NCBI GenBank assembly: GCA_030041335.1
Contig: JASHOB010000196.1
Location: 62,001-126,000, forward strand
Reading direction: 5' to 3'
Source: Alphaproteobacteria bacterium
GTDB lineage: Bacteria; Pseudomonadota; Alphaproteobacteria; ATCC43930; CGMCC-115725
DNA: 64,000 nucleotides
This document shows, one piece after another, positions 49,628-59,122 of this stretch; the stretch's first letter is position 1, and each line of letters opens with the position of its first letter. The position numbers and the translations under genes are program-made. A model generated the notes under the pieces. That model had not been told where the DNA came from. It did not search any database and saw nothing but the letters and a program-made list of their open reading frames with translations.

Positions 49628-50787
49628 TAAGAGCGTGGCAGTCCCAGCACGTGTTCGGCGATATAGGACAGGATGAGGTTGGTCGAAATCGGCGCCACCT
49701 GATAAAGCCGCGTCTCGCGGAACTTCCGCTCGATATCATATTCTTCGGCAAAGCCAAAGCCGCCGTGCGTCTGAACGCACGCCTCCGCCGCGGCCCAGGA
49801 AGCATCGGCAGCCAATAGCTTCGCCATGTTGGCTTCGGCGCCGCAATCGGCGCCCGCCTCGAACAACCGTGCCGCCTCGGCCACCATTAGCTCCGCCGCG
49901 CGCATCTGGGCATAGGCGCGCGCGATCGGGAACTGTACACCTTGATTCTGTCCGATCGGCCGGTCGAAGACGACGCGGTCCGCGGCATAAGCAACTGCCT
50001 TGTCAATGAACCATTTGGCATCGCCGACGCATTCCGCCGCGATCAGCACTCGTTCGGCGTTCATGCCGGCAATAATATAGCGAAAGCCTTTGCCCTCTTC
50101 TCCCAGCAAATTCTCTGCCGGAACACGCAGATCCTCGAAGAAAACCTCGGTGGTGGAATGGTTCATCATGGTTCGGATCGGGCGAATGGAAAGGCCGTGG
50201 CCCAACGCCGCCCGCATCTCGACGACGAACACAGAAAGGCCATCGGTGCGCTTCGCTACGCGATCCTTGGATGTGGTGCGCGCCAGAAGCAGCATCAGGT
50301 CCGAATGCTCGGCGCGTGAGGTCCAGATCTTCTGGCCGTTGATGATATAGTGGTTACCGTCTCGTCGTGCATTGGTCTTGAGCGAGGTCGTATCCGTGCC
50401 GCTGGTTGGTTCCGTCACGCCAAAAGCCTGCAGCCGCAGTTCGCCCGCCGCGATTTTCGGCAGGTATTTCTGCTTCTGCGCGGTGCCGCCATGGCGCAAC
50501 AGCGTCCCCATGATGTACATCTGAGCATGGCATGCGGCACCGTTGCACCCGGCATGCTGGATCGTCTCCATGATTGCGGCTGCGCCGGATAGCGGCAGCC
50601 CCGCGCCGCCATACTCTTCAGGAATCAGTGCCGCGAGGTAGCCTGCCTCCGTCAGTGCTCGGACGAAATCGCTCGGGTAGGAGCGGTCGCGGTCAAGCGC
50701 GCGCCAATATTCGCCGGGAAACGCGGCGCACAATTTGCGCACGCCTTCCCGGATTTCGGCATAGGACGATTCCATCCGTGCATTCAT
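49624..50787 (-). CDS. Acyl-CoA dehydrogenase
   Basis: This FAD enzyme forms the alpha-beta double bond of an acyl-CoA. The ATG at 50787 (SD GAGGGAG) gives 387 residues. Signatures are GGAGLPLSGAAAIMETI, AFGVTEPTSGTDTTSL (FAD/substrate loop), IINGQKIWTSRAEHSDLM, and THGGFGFAEEYDIERKFRET, ending LGLPRSY. The catalytic base position in the last signature is occupied by Glu (EEYDIE). It is a close paralog of the enzyme at 53315 by its C-terminal block. It is coupled to the CaiB gene. Confidence 0.94.
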   Translation of the reverse strand: MNARMESSYAEIREGVRKLCAAFPGEYWRALDRDRSYPSDFVRALTEAGYLAALIPEEYGGAGLPLSGAAAIMETIQHAGCNGAACHAQMYIMGTLLRHGGTAQKQKYLPKIAAGELRLQAFGVTEPTSGTDTTSLKTNARRDGNHYIINGQKIWTSRAEHSDLMLLLARTTSKDRVAKRTDGLSVFVVEMRAALGHGLSIRPIRTMMNHSTTEVFFEDLRVPAENLLGEEGKGFRYIIAGMNAERVLIAAECVGDAKWFIDKAVAYAADRVVFDRPIGQNQGVQFPIARAYAQMRAAELMVAEAARLFEAGADCGAEANMAKLLAADASWAAAEACVQTHGGFGFAEEYDIERKFRETRLYQVAPISTNLILSYIAEHVLGLPRSY

Positions 50788-50884
50788 CGCTACTCCCTCG
50801 TCATCCGATCGCTGCCATGTCTCGCGATCATCGTAGCGCATTCTGCTAAGGTTGGCGAAACGCAGCTCGGAGCATCACACCCAC

Positions 50885-52060
50885 ATGAACGGCACGCATC
50901 GCTTTCCGCTGCAAGAGCGGGTTATCTACGGCAAGCCGGCGGCCGCGGCGGTCGCTAGCGAGGTCAAGTCGCTCGGCGTCGATCGCGTCTATGTCATGAG
51001 CACGCGCTCCTTGGGCGGCGAAGGCGAGTTGGCGTCACAGATCGCGGCGGCTCTCGATCCTCATTGCCGCGGCCTTTATGCCGGCATCACCGCGCATTCC
51101 CCTCGCGAGTGCGTGATCGAAGGCGCCGCGCGAGCCCGCACCGCCGACGCGCAGCTTCTGATCGCCGTCGGCGGCGGCTCGGTCATCGACGCCACCAAGG
51201 CGATGCTCTTGTGTCTGTGGTTCGGTCTCACCAAGACCGAGGAGATGGAGCCTTATCGACGTGGCGGCGCCAAGGCCGCCCACCTCGACCCGAGCAGGCG
51301 ACCCGCAGGCATGGAACATGCGATCCGCATGCTAGCGGTGCCAACCACCTACTCTGCCGCCGAATTCACATCGGCCGCGGGCATAACCAACACCGGCCGG
51401 GGTGGGAAGGAAGGATTCGAGCATCCGCTGCTGATACCACAGACCGTGGTGCTTGATCCCGCGGCGACCTTGGCGACACCGCCCGAACTGCTGCTGTCGA
51501 CCGGCGTGAAGGCGCTGGACCATGCCGTCGAACGTTTCTGCACGACCGAGACCAATCCCTATTCGGATGCCACCGCCAGCGAGGCGATCCGTCTGCTCGC
51601 TCGGGCTTTGCCCGCGATCAAGGCGCGCCCGAACGAGCTGCCGGCGCGTCTCGACGGCCAGCTCGGCATGTGGCTGTCAATCACCGGTGGGGTAGAGGGT
51701 ATCGGGATCGGCGCCAGCCACGCCATCGGCCACATTCTGGGCGGGCGCATGCACGTGCCGCACGGAATCACCTCATGTGTCACCTTACCGGCGGTGTTGC
51801 GCTGGAACGCCGGCGTGAACGCGCCGCGGCAAAGGCACATCAGCGCCTTAATTGGCACGCCCGAGCGCGTCGCCAGCGATTTGATTCGAGAAATCATCGA
51901 CGGTCTCGGACTGCCGACCAGGCTGCGCGATATCGGCATTCGGCGCGAGGATTTCGCGACCATTGCCGAACATACGATGCGGGATCCGGCGGTGCCCGCC
52001 AATCCGCGCAAGATTACCGGCCCTCAGGACATCGAGGAAATACTCGACATTGCCTGGTGA
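50885..52060 (+). CDS. Iron-containing alcohol dehydrogenase (maleylacetate reductase-like)
   Basis: The 391-residue group III dehydrogenase has a Rossmann part with LLIAVGGGSVIDATKAM (NAD-binding and first metal region) and the helical metal site in LLLSTGVKALDHAVERFCTT, ASHAIGHILGGRMHVPHG with the histidine set. GYG-type phosphate loop PTTYSAAEFTSAAGI is present. This pattern matches maleylacetate reductases and related alcohol dehydrogenases; the exact substrate is unknown. The ATG 50885 is used; an in-frame TTG 50852 is upstream. Its 3' end overlaps the convergent CoA-transferase by 37 bases. Confidence 0.88.
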   Translation: MNGTHRFPLQERVIYGKPAAAAVASEVKSLGVDRVYVMSTRSLGGEGELASQIAAALDPHCRGLYAGITAHSPRECVIEGAARARTADAQLLIAVGGGSVIDATKAMLLCLWFGLTKTEEMEPYRRGGAKAAHLDPSRRPAGMEHAIRMLAVPTTYSAAEFTSAAGITNTGRGGKEGFEHPLLIPQTVVLDPAATLATPPELLLSTGVKALDHAVERFCTTETNPYSDATASEAIRLLARALPAIKARPNELPARLDGQLGMWLSITGGVEGIGIGASHAIGHILGGRMHVPHGITSCVTLPAVLRWNAGVNAPRQRHISALIGTPERVASDLIREIIDGLGLPTRLRDIGIRREDFATIAEHTMRDPAVPANPRKITGPQDIEEILDIAW

Positions 52061-53280
52061 CGGGCGAGCGCATCGCGATCGTCAGGATGGGCGATGGCGA
52101 TCATGCGTTTGATGCGTTCCTTCAGCGGCTGGCCGCGCAGATCGGCGACGCCATGTTCGGTGACCACCAGGCCGGTATCGGCACGCGAGGTGCTGACCGG
52201 CCCGGAAAGCCGCGCGACAATTTTGGCTTTGCCGCCGGTGCGCGACCTCAGGGCGGTAATCGCTAGGCCGCCCCGCGAGCGCTGGGCGCCACGAATAAAA
52301 TCGACGGCACCGCCGACCGCACCGAGATAACGACCATCGGCCAGCTCGGCATTGACCTGCCCAGTCAGATCAACCTCGATCGCCGAGTTGACCGCGACGA
52401 ACTTGTTGAGCCGACCCAGCAGCTCGCTGTCATGGGTATAGGTCGCAGACCGCATTTGGATTTGGCGATTATGATCGGCGAAAGCAAACAGTTTGCGGGT
52501 CCCGAGCAGCGTGCCGGCGATCGTCAGGCCGTCGTCAATGCCTTTCCTTGAATTGTCGATCACGCCCGACTGAATCAAATCGACGACAGGATCGAAAAGC
52601 GACCCGGAATGCATACCCAACCGGCGATGGCCGGATAAAGCCCCCAGAATTGCCGCCGGCAAGGCGCCGATGCCAATCTGCAGCGTGGCACCATCCTCGA
52701 TCAGCCCGGCCGCCCTTGCGGCGATGGCTCGGTCCACGGCATCGCTCGCACGCGACGGGATTTCGATCGGCGGCCGCGAACTGCGCACCAGCACATCAAT
52801 GGCGGCTGCGTTGATGGTGCGCTCGCCGGCGACCCAGGGGACCTGGTCATTGACCTCGGCAATCACGACGCGGGCGCTGTCGATCAGGGGAACGACGTAA
52901 TCGTGGCTGAGACCGAAGCTGTGATTGCCCGCGTGGTCGCCAGGCGAAAGCTGCAACAGCAGCACGTCGCATCGATCGCGCAACAGGTTCGGGAGCTGGA
53001 AATAATGACACGGCAGGATATCGAGTTTTGTGCCAAGCCGCTGGTTGGACCCCCCGCCATGGTAAGAGACAAACTCGACCGCGTCGGTGAATTGCGGATC
53101 GGGCGTTTCCGAATAGCACAGGCCGGTAAAGACCTTGAACCGACCGATGGCGCGACGCTGGGCCATGAGCGATTCGGTCAGCGACCGCGGCTCGCCACAC
53201 CCCTGTCCCCATACCACCATGTCGTCCGGCCGCACGAATTCGCGAAAATCCAGCCGACCACGCTCGATTGTCGTCGCCAT
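52024..53280 (-). CDS. Acetyl-CoA hydrolase/transferase family protein (4-hydroxybutyrate CoA-transferase type)
   Basis: Family I-type CoA-transferase moving CoA from acetyl-CoA to an acid. The ATG at 53280 gives 418 residues. Landmarks are FTGLCYSETPDPQF, LQLSPGDHAGNHSFG, LQIGIGALPAAILGALSGHR, and FVAVNSAIEVDLTGQVNAE with the catalytic Glu in SAIEVDL. The C-terminal segment VTEHGVADLRGQPLKER is typical. It diverges by 34 bases from the acyl-CoA dehydrogenase at 53315, likely sharing a promoter region. Confidence 0.92.
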   Translation of the reverse strand: MATTIERGRLDFREFVRPDDMVVWGQGCGEPRSLTESLMAQRRAIGRFKVFTGLCYSETPDPQFTDAVEFVSYHGGGSNQRLGTKLDILPCHYFQLPNLLRDRCDVLLLQLSPGDHAGNHSFGLSHDYVVPLIDSARVVIAEVNDQVPWVAGERTINAAAIDVLVRSSRPPIEIPSRASDAVDRAIAARAAGLIEDGATLQIGIGALPAAILGALSGHRRLGMHSGSLFDPVVDLIQSGVIDNSRKGIDDGLTIAGTLLGTRKLFAFADHNRQIQMRSATYTHDSELLGRLNKFVAVNSAIEVDLTGQVNAELADGRYLGAVGGAVDFIRGAQRSRGGLAITALRSRTGGKAKIVARLSGPVSTSRADTGLVVTEHGVADLRGQPLKERIKRMIAIAHPDDRDALARHQAMSSISSMS

Positions 53281-53314
53281 GGCGGCTAGACTAGCCGCAA
53301 ACTGCAGGGAGCGG

Positions 53315-54484
53315 GTGGTGGATTTCAAACTGACCCCGGAGCAAGAAAGCATCGTCTCCGCCATCGCGAACATTTGCACGGCTTTCGGCGACGAGTATTG
53401 GCTCAAATGCGACCGTCAGCACCGCTATCCCGAGGAATTTTGGGCGGCGCTGGCGGCGAATGGGTGGCTGGGCATCTGCATTCCGCAAGCCTTCGGCGGA
53501 TCGGGGCTTGGTGTCGTGGAGGCGTCGCTGATGATGCAGGCGATCGCCGAATCGGGCGCCGGCCTCAGCGGCTGTTCCGCCATCCACCTCAATATCTTCG
53601 GCCTCAATCCGGTGGTGGTCTTCGGCACCGACGAGCAAAGGCAGCGCATGCTGCCGCCGGTGGCGCGCGGCGAGCAGAAATCCTGCTTTGCAGTGACCGA
53701 ACCCGATACCGGCCTCAATACCACCCGCCTCAAGACGCGGGCGCGCCGCGATGGCGATCACTACGTGGTCGACGGCGAGAAAGTCTGGATTAGCGGCGCG
53801 CAGGAATCGAACAAGATGCTGTTGCTTGCGCGTACCACGCCGCTCGACCAGCTCGAAAGGCCGAGCGCGGGGCTGAGTTTGTTCTATACCGACATCGACC
53901 GCGAATGCGTCGAGATCCGCGAGATCGAGAAGATGGGCCGCCACGCCGTGGATTCAAACCAGATGTTCTTTGACGGTCTCCGCGTTCCGGTCGCCGATCG
54001 TATCGGCGAAGAGGGTAAGGGCTTCGAGTACATTCTTCATGGCATGAATCCGGAGCGTATCCTGATCGCGGCGGAGTGCGTTGGTCTCGGCCGCGCCGCC
54101 CTGCGCAAGGCGACGGCTTATGCCCAAACGCGCAAAGTGTTCGATCGGCCGATCGGCATGAACCAAGCGATCCAGCATCCGCTTGCGGAATGTTGGTTGA
54201 ACCTCGAGGCCGCCAACCTGACGATGCTGCGTGCGGCTTGGCGTTATGACGAGCGAATGCCGTGCGGCGCCGACGCCAACGCGGCGAAGTATTTGGCGGC
54301 CGAGGCCTGCTACCAGGCGTGCGAGACCGCGATGCTCACCCATGGCGGCTTCGGCTATGCCGAGGAATATCACGTCGAGCGGTACATGCGCGAAGCGATG
54401 ATCCCGCGCATCGCGCCGATCAGCCCACAACTGATCCTGTGCTATATCGCCGAACGCGTGCTCGGCTTGCCCAAATCCTATTGA
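53315..54484 (+). CDS. Acyl-CoA dehydrogenase
   Basis: The GTG at 53315 (SD GGGAG) starts VVDFKLTPEQESIVSAIANI, giving 389 residues; GTG 53318 is equally possible. Family blocks are AFGGSGLGVVEASLMMQAIA, CFAVTEPDTGLNTTRLKTRA, VVDGEKVWISGAQESNKMLL and THGGFGYAEEYHVERYMREA, ending LGLPKSY. The Glu base position is kept. It resembles the enzyme at 49624 closely in the last block, suggesting duplication. Substrate unknown. No other gene follows directly on this strand. Confidence 0.94.
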   Translation: MVDFKLTPEQESIVSAIANICTAFGDEYWLKCDRQHRYPEEFWAALAANGWLGICIPQAFGGSGLGVVEASLMMQAIAESGAGLSGCSAIHLNIFGLNPVVVFGTDEQRQRMLPPVARGEQKSCFAVTEPDTGLNTTRLKTRARRDGDHYVVDGEKVWISGAQESNKMLLLARTTPLDQLERPSAGLSLFYTDIDRECVEIREIEKMGRHAVDSNQMFFDGLRVPVADRIGEEGKGFEYILHGMNPERILIAAECVGLGRAALRKATAYAQTRKVFDRPIGMNQAIQHPLAECWLNLEAANLTMLRAAWRYDERMPCGADANAAKYLAAEACYQACETAMLTHGGFGYAEEYHVERYMREAMIPRIAPISPQLILCYIAERVLGLPKSY

Positions 54485-54575
54485 GCCATGTCAGTGGCCG
54501 CGATGGCCACGGCGCAGCCTCGCGTGCCATCGCCGAGCTCGCCGTGTCTCGAACATCGTCTGCGGGACGACCAGC

Positions 54576-55346
54576 TCATGCACCGACGAAACGGCCCGGC
54601 CGGCGCGCGGCGACCGCGCGCACGCCCTCGGCGAAGTCGGCGGTTTCGCGCAGCGCCGTCTGAATTGCCAGTTCGGCATCCATTTGCTCTTTGACCTTGG
54701 CCGCCAGCTCCGCGCGCAACGTTGTGCGGGTGGCTTGGACGGCGAGAGGGGCATTTTCCGCGATTTCCCGCGCGAGGCTCAGTGCCGCTTCCGGCAACCT
54801 TTCGAGCGGCACCAACTCGTCGACCAAACCCCATGCGAGCGCCTCTGTCCCCGTGATACGACGGCCAGTCAGGCACATCAGTGCCGCCTTCTGCGGGCCG
54901 ATGAGCCGCGGCAGCGTGTGGGTGATGGCAAAGCCCGGATGGAAGCCGAGCTTGACGAAATTGGCGACGAAGCGGCTCTCGGCCGTGGCGATGCGGAAAT
55001 CGGCGACCAGGGCCAGGCCGAGACCGGCGCCGACCGCAGCGCCCTGGATCGCGGCGACGATCGGCTTCTTCGCCGAGAACAAACGCACCGCCTCGGCGTA
55101 GAGCGCGCCGACGCCGTTGGCGAGGCCGGACGGCGCCGCCAGGTCCGCGCCCGCGGAAAAATTCTTGCCCCGAGAGCCGAGCACGCTAACGCGCAGCTCG
55201 CGTTCGCGGTCGATATCGGCGAGCGCGTTGGCAAGGTGGCGCATCAGCTCGACGTTGACATGATTGTGGGGCGGCCGATCGATTTCGAGCAGCGCCACAT
55301 GGCCGTCGCGACGCAGCGACGCCTCGCCGTAGCGGTCTTCACTCAT
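54576..55346 (-). CDS. Enoyl-CoA hydratase/isomerase family protein
   Basis: The 256-residue crotonase-fold protein has the oxyanion-hole block SRGKNFSAGADLA, the second block ILAIQGAAVGAGLGLALVAD (here IVAAIQGAAVGAGLGLALVA), and VKLGFHPGFAITHTLPRLIG. In classic hydratases the two catalytic Glu residues lie after FxLPE; here the corresponding segment reads HPGFAITHT, so one or both are absent. It may be an isomerase, decarboxylase or other crotonase member. Its ATG overlaps the acyl-CoA dehydrogenase stop by 4 bases. Confidence 0.9.
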   Translation of the reverse strand: MSEDRYGEASLRRDGHVALLEIDRPPHNHVNVELMRHLANALADIDRERELRVSVLGSRGKNFSAGADLAAPSGLANGVGALYAEAVRLFSAKKPIVAAIQGAAVGAGLGLALVADFRIATAESRFVANFVKLGFHPGFAITHTLPRLIGPQKAALMCLTGRRITGTEALAWGLVDELVPLERLPEAALSLAREIAENAPLAVQATRTTLRAELAAKVKEQMDAELAIQTALRETADFAEGVRAVAARRPGRFVGA

Positions 55347-56503
55347 CGTTTCGTTCCCAAGAGATTGCGCGCGACCACCCATTTGTGCACTTCAGTGGGC
55401 CCGTCATAGATGCGCATGGTGCGCAAGCGGTTGGCCATCAATTGCAGGGGCATTTCCTTGGTCATGCCCATCGCGCCATACATTTGCATGGCGTGATCAA
55501 CGACCTCCCAAGCCGCCTCGACGGCAAAGGATTTGATCATCGAGATTTCGACGCGCGCCTCCTGGCCCTTGTCGAGTTTGGCGGCGCAGTCGTAAGTCAT
55601 GAGTCGCGCGGCGTGGATTTTGGTCGCGGCATCGGCAACCCACCATTGGATCGCCTGGCGCTCGCTCAATCGAGCGCCAAAGGTGACGCGCTGTGGCGCG
55701 TATTCGCACATCATGTCGAGCGCGCGCTGCGCCAGTCCGATCGACCAGGCCGCCATTTCAACGCGCCGGGTGCCAAACCGCAATTGCATCGGCGCGAAAC
55801 CGGCGCCCTCCTTGCCGAGAAGCTTCCACCCTTCGATGCGGCAATCCTCGAATACCACTTCATAAGTGGTCATGCCGCCGATCATCGGGATGCGGCGCAG
55901 CACCGTGAAACCCGGAGTGCCCTTGTCGACCAGGAAGGCCGAGATTGCGCCGCGTTCGGACTTGCCGGTGCGCGCCATGACGATGGTGAAGTCAGCATCG
56001 GCAGCGCGGCTGATCCAGATCTTGCGGCCGTTCAGCACCCAGTCATCGCCGTCGCGCTCGGCGCGGGTGATGAGGGCACCGGGATCGGACCCGGCGCCCG
56101 GTTCCGACACCGCGATCGCGGACACGGTCTCGCCGCGGACATAGGGCGCAAGATAGGCCTGGCGCTGGCGGTCGTTCACCGTCGCCATCAGCATGCGCAG
56201 GTTGGGCGAGTCCGGCGGCAGCGTGTAGGGAGTAATGGTCCGACCCAACTCCTCGTTCACGCCGACCAGGGCCACCGACGGCAAATCCATGCCGCCGATG
56301 TCCTGGGGCGCATCCAGCCCCCACAGTCCGAGCGTCTTCGAGACTTCGTCGAGGCGCGCTTGATCCGCGGCGTCCAGCGCCAGGCCGCGCCCTTCATGTT
56401 CGCGCGCAAGCACCCTCGGCTCGAGCGGCAGCAAATCGTCGCGCACGAATTTGTGCACCAGCTCCTTGAGCATACTGTGTTCTTCGGCGAGCTCGAATTC
56501 CAT
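55343..56503 (-). CDS. Acyl-CoA dehydrogenase (long/branched-chain ACAD type)
   Basis: The 386-residue enzyme has MEFELAEEHSMLKELVHKFV, the FAD loop AIAVSEPGAGSDPGALITRA, VLNGRKIWISRAADADFTIV and a C-terminal MQMYGAMGMTKEMPLQLMAN. The Tyr/Gly-rich last block differs from the two other ACADs here, so it belongs to a different subgroup. It lies 5 bases after the CaiB gene and overlaps the crotonase, forming a CaiB-ACAD-ECH operon. Its substrate is unknown. Confidence 0.94.
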   Translation of the reverse strand: MEFELAEEHSMLKELVHKFVRDDLLPLEPRVLAREHEGRGLALDAADQARLDEVSKTLGLWGLDAPQDIGGMDLPSVALVGVNEELGRTITPYTLPPDSPNLRMLMATVNDRQRQAYLAPYVRGETVSAIAVSEPGAGSDPGALITRAERDGDDWVLNGRKIWISRAADADFTIVMARTGKSERGAISAFLVDKGTPGFTVLRRIPMIGGMTTYEVVFEDCRIEGWKLLGKEGAGFAPMQLRFGTRRVEMAAWSIGLAQRALDMMCEYAPQRVTFGARLSERQAIQWWVADAATKIHAARLMTYDCAAKLDKGQEARVEISMIKSFAVEAAWEVVDHAMQMYGAMGMTKEMPLQLMANRLRTMRIYDGPTEVHKWVVARNLLGTKR

Positions 56504-56508
56504 AGCGG

Positions 56509-57744
56509 CTATTCCTTCTGGATGAGGATCTTGCGCTCGCGCAGCGCCGCGATCTCGTCATCGCGGAAACCAACCTCGCGCAGGATTTCCTCATTGTGTT
56601 GGCCCAAGGTCGGCGCCAGGCGGCGCACCGAGGCCGGCGAGGCGGCAAACTTGGTCGCTGGGCGCGTATAGCGCACCGTACCGACGCTCGGATGCTGGGC
56701 GGTCTGAAACAACCCGGTCGCCACGAGCTGAGGATGATTGCGCAGATCATCGAGGCCATAAACCGGCGTCGCCGGAATATCGAGCTCGTGGCACAGCTTC
56801 ATCCACTCCGCGGTGGTGCGCGTCTGCGTGATCGTCGCCAGCAGCGCGTACACTTCCTTGCTGCGGACAGTGCGCTGCTCCCGGTCGGTGATCAATGGCA
56901 AACCCGCCAGGTCGCGGCGTCCGACTGCATCGAAAAACGCCATCCAGCGGTCGGCGGTGTAAGGCAGGATGCCAATATATCCGTCCTTGGTCGGCGACGG
57001 GCTTCGCCCGCCGGCGAGAATGCGGACATAGCCCGCTGGCCCCGGCGGGTCGAAGGTCATGGCACCCATATGCTCGGCGAGCACGAAGGAAGCCATCGTC
57101 TCCAGCATCGGCACCTCGACATACTGGCCAACGCCGGTACGCTCGCGATGCAGCAATGCCGCTAGCACCGCGTTGACGAGAACCAGCCCGGTGGTCTTGT
57201 CCGCGACCAGGGTTGGAATGAAGTCGGGCGAGTCCTTGCCGAGACCGGTGATGGCGACCAGACCGCTGGCCGCTTGGATCACGTCGTCAAAAGCGGGCTT
57301 GCCGGCATCGGGCCCGTCCTGGTCAAAGCCGGTGGCGGCACAGTAGACGATATCGGGCCGCAATGCTGTCACCGCGCCATAGCCGAAGCCCAGGCGTTCA
57401 ATCGCCTCGACCCGCATATTGTGCACCAGCACGTCGCAACCCGGCACGATGCGGCGCAATATTGCCACTCCTTCCGGCTGACGCAGATCGATGCATAACG
57501 CGCGCTTGTTGCGATTGAGGCCGAGAAATACCGAGGCCATCCCGGGGCGGCGCGTGGCGCTGCCCGTGCGCACCAAATCTCCGGCCGGGCTTTCCACCTT
57601 GATGACATCCGCGCCGTAGTCGCCCAGCGTCTGCGTTGCCAGTGGACCCAAGACGACGGCGGTCATGTCAAGCACGCGAATGCCGGAAAGGGGGCCTGCG
57701 GCCTCCGGTATCGCGCCTTTCGCCGAGTGCTCAGTCTTATTCAT
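56509..57744 (-). CDS. CaiB/BaiF-family CoA-transferase
   Basis: Family III CoA-transferase. The ATG at 57744 follows GGGAGG and gives 411 residues starting MNKTEHSAKGAIPEAAG. The signatures LSGIRVLDMTAVVLGPLATQ, GADVIKVESPAGDLVR, SVFLGLNRNKRALCIDLRQP and CAATGFDQDGPDAGKPAFDD with the catalytic Asp are intact. It heads the operon with the acyl-CoA dehydrogenase and crotonase, so it probably activates the acid that the two then oxidise. It diverges from the flavin monooxygenase at 57960. Confidence 0.93.
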   Translation of the reverse strand: MNKTEHSAKGAIPEAAGPLSGIRVLDMTAVVLGPLATQTLGDYGADVIKVESPAGDLVRTGSATRRPGMASVFLGLNRNKRALCIDLRQPEGVAILRRIVPGCDVLVHNMRVEAIERLGFGYGAVTALRPDIVYCAATGFDQDGPDAGKPAFDDVIQAASGLVAITGLGKDSPDFIPTLVADKTTGLVLVNAVLAALLHRERTGVGQYVEVPMLETMASFVLAEHMGAMTFDPPGPAGYVRILAGGRSPSPTKDGYIGILPYTADRWMAFFDAVGRRDLAGLPLITDREQRTVRSKEVYALLATITQTRTTAEWMKLCHELDIPATPVYGLDDLRNHPQLVATGLFQTAQHPSVGTVRYTRPATKFAASPASVRRLAPTLGQHNEEILREVGFRDDEIAALRERKILIQKE

Positions 57745-57959
57745 GTTTCCTCCCGCTACTCTCATATTCTGGACGGCATCGGGAGTCGAGCTTGCCGCTC
57801 GCGGTGCGCCGTGCCAGCATCGCGGCAAAGCCGATGGCGCAACGCGCGATCGGCCGCGAACGCGGGGGCAGGGCACGCGATGGGAGCGGATAATCGTTCG
57901 CCGGTCGTAGATCATGAATCCGTCAGCGGTCGGAAACCCTTAACCGACGGAAAATAGCC

Positions 57960-59096
57960 ATGGACGCGGAACACCGTAGCGACGACCGGCGTCGTGACAC
58001 CAACCCGCTCTTCAATCATCGCAAGCTCAAGCTAGGCACCTTCTGCACGAACCTTTCGGGCGGCTGCACCATGTCCGAGGCGGAGGGCATGCTGGATTGC
58101 GATTGGCCAAGCACCACCAGGCTGGCGCGGCTCGCCGATGAGATGGAGTTCGAGGCGCTGGTGCCGGTCGGTCGCTGGAAAGGGCTGGGCGGCACGACCG
58201 ATTTCAACGGCCGCGGTTTCGAATGCTATACCTGGGCGGCCGGTATCGGCGCGCTGACGAAGTATCCCGCAGTCTTTGCCACCTCGCACGTACCCACGGT
58301 GCATCCGATCATGGCGGCAAAGCAGGGTATGACCATCGACCATATCAGCGGGGGCCGCTTCACCCTTAATGTTGTTACCGGCTGGTTCGCTCCCGAACTC
58401 GAGATGTTTGGCGCACCGTTCCTCGATCACGATCGTCGGTACGCGATGGCGGCGGAATGGATCACCGTCATCAAGAAATTGTGGACCGAAGACGAGGAAT
58501 TCGATTTCGTCGGCGCCTACTACGAGATCAAGAAGGGAATTATGCGGCCGAAGGCGGTGCAGACGCCGCATCCCGTCATCATGTGCGCCGGCGCCTCGCC
58601 GGCCGGTCGCGAATTCACCGCCAGATATGCCGACATCGGCTTCACCGCGCTCGAGGCACACGATCTCGACAGCATGCGCGCGCGCGTCGACGCACACCGC
58701 AAATACGCCTGGGACCAGCATCACCGCGACATAAAGGTCTGGACAAACGCCTACATCTTTCAGGGCGAGACCGAGAGAGAAGCCCGCGACTATTACCGCT
58801 ATTGCATTTTCGAGAAGGGCGACTGGGCGGCGGTCGATAATCTGGTGTCGATCATGGGAATCACCTCGCAATCGTTCGCGCCCACCGCACTGGCCAGACT
58901 GAAGGAGCATTTCATGGCCGGCTGGAACGGCTTTCCGCTGATCGGTACCAAGGAACAGGTCGTCGATGGCCTGATCACGCTTTCGCAGGCGGGATTCGAC
59001 GGCACACTCTTGTCCTGGCCGCGCTACATCGAGGGCATGGAGGAGTTCCGGCGCGAGACCTACCCTCTGGTCAAGCAGGCTGGTTTGCGCGATTAG
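57960..59096 (+). CDS. LLM-class flavin-dependent monooxygenase
   Basis: The 378-residue luciferase-fold protein has KLKLGTFCTNLSGGCTMSEA, LADEMEFEALVPVGRWKGLG, ISGGRFTLNVVTGWFAPELE and MFGAPFLDHDRRYAMAAEW. The last two match the SsuD/DszA/NtaA subgroup that uses FMNH2. Substrates of such enzymes include sulfonates, sulfones and amides; none can be chosen here. The start is uncertain (weak SD), and no flavin reductase is adjacent. It stands 26 bases upstream of the sensor kinase gene. Confidence 0.88.
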   Translation: MDAEHRSDDRRRDTNPLFNHRKLKLGTFCTNLSGGCTMSEAEGMLDCDWPSTTRLARLADEMEFEALVPVGRWKGLGGTTDFNGRGFECYTWAAGIGALTKYPAVFATSHVPTVHPIMAAKQGMTIDHISGGRFTLNVVTGWFAPELEMFGAPFLDHDRRYAMAAEWITVIKKLWTEDEEFDFVGAYYEIKKGIMRPKAVQTPHPVIMCAGASPAGREFTARYADIGFTALEAHDLDSMRARVDAHRKYAWDQHHRDIKVWTNAYIFQGETEREARDYYRYCIFEKGDWAAVDNLVSIMGITSQSFAPTALARLKEHFMAGWNGFPLIGTKEQVVDGLITLSQAGFDGTLLSWPRYIEGMEEFRRETYPLVKQAGLRD

Positions 59097-59122
59097 TCCT
59101 CGCCAGGGAGGTCAAATCGAGC

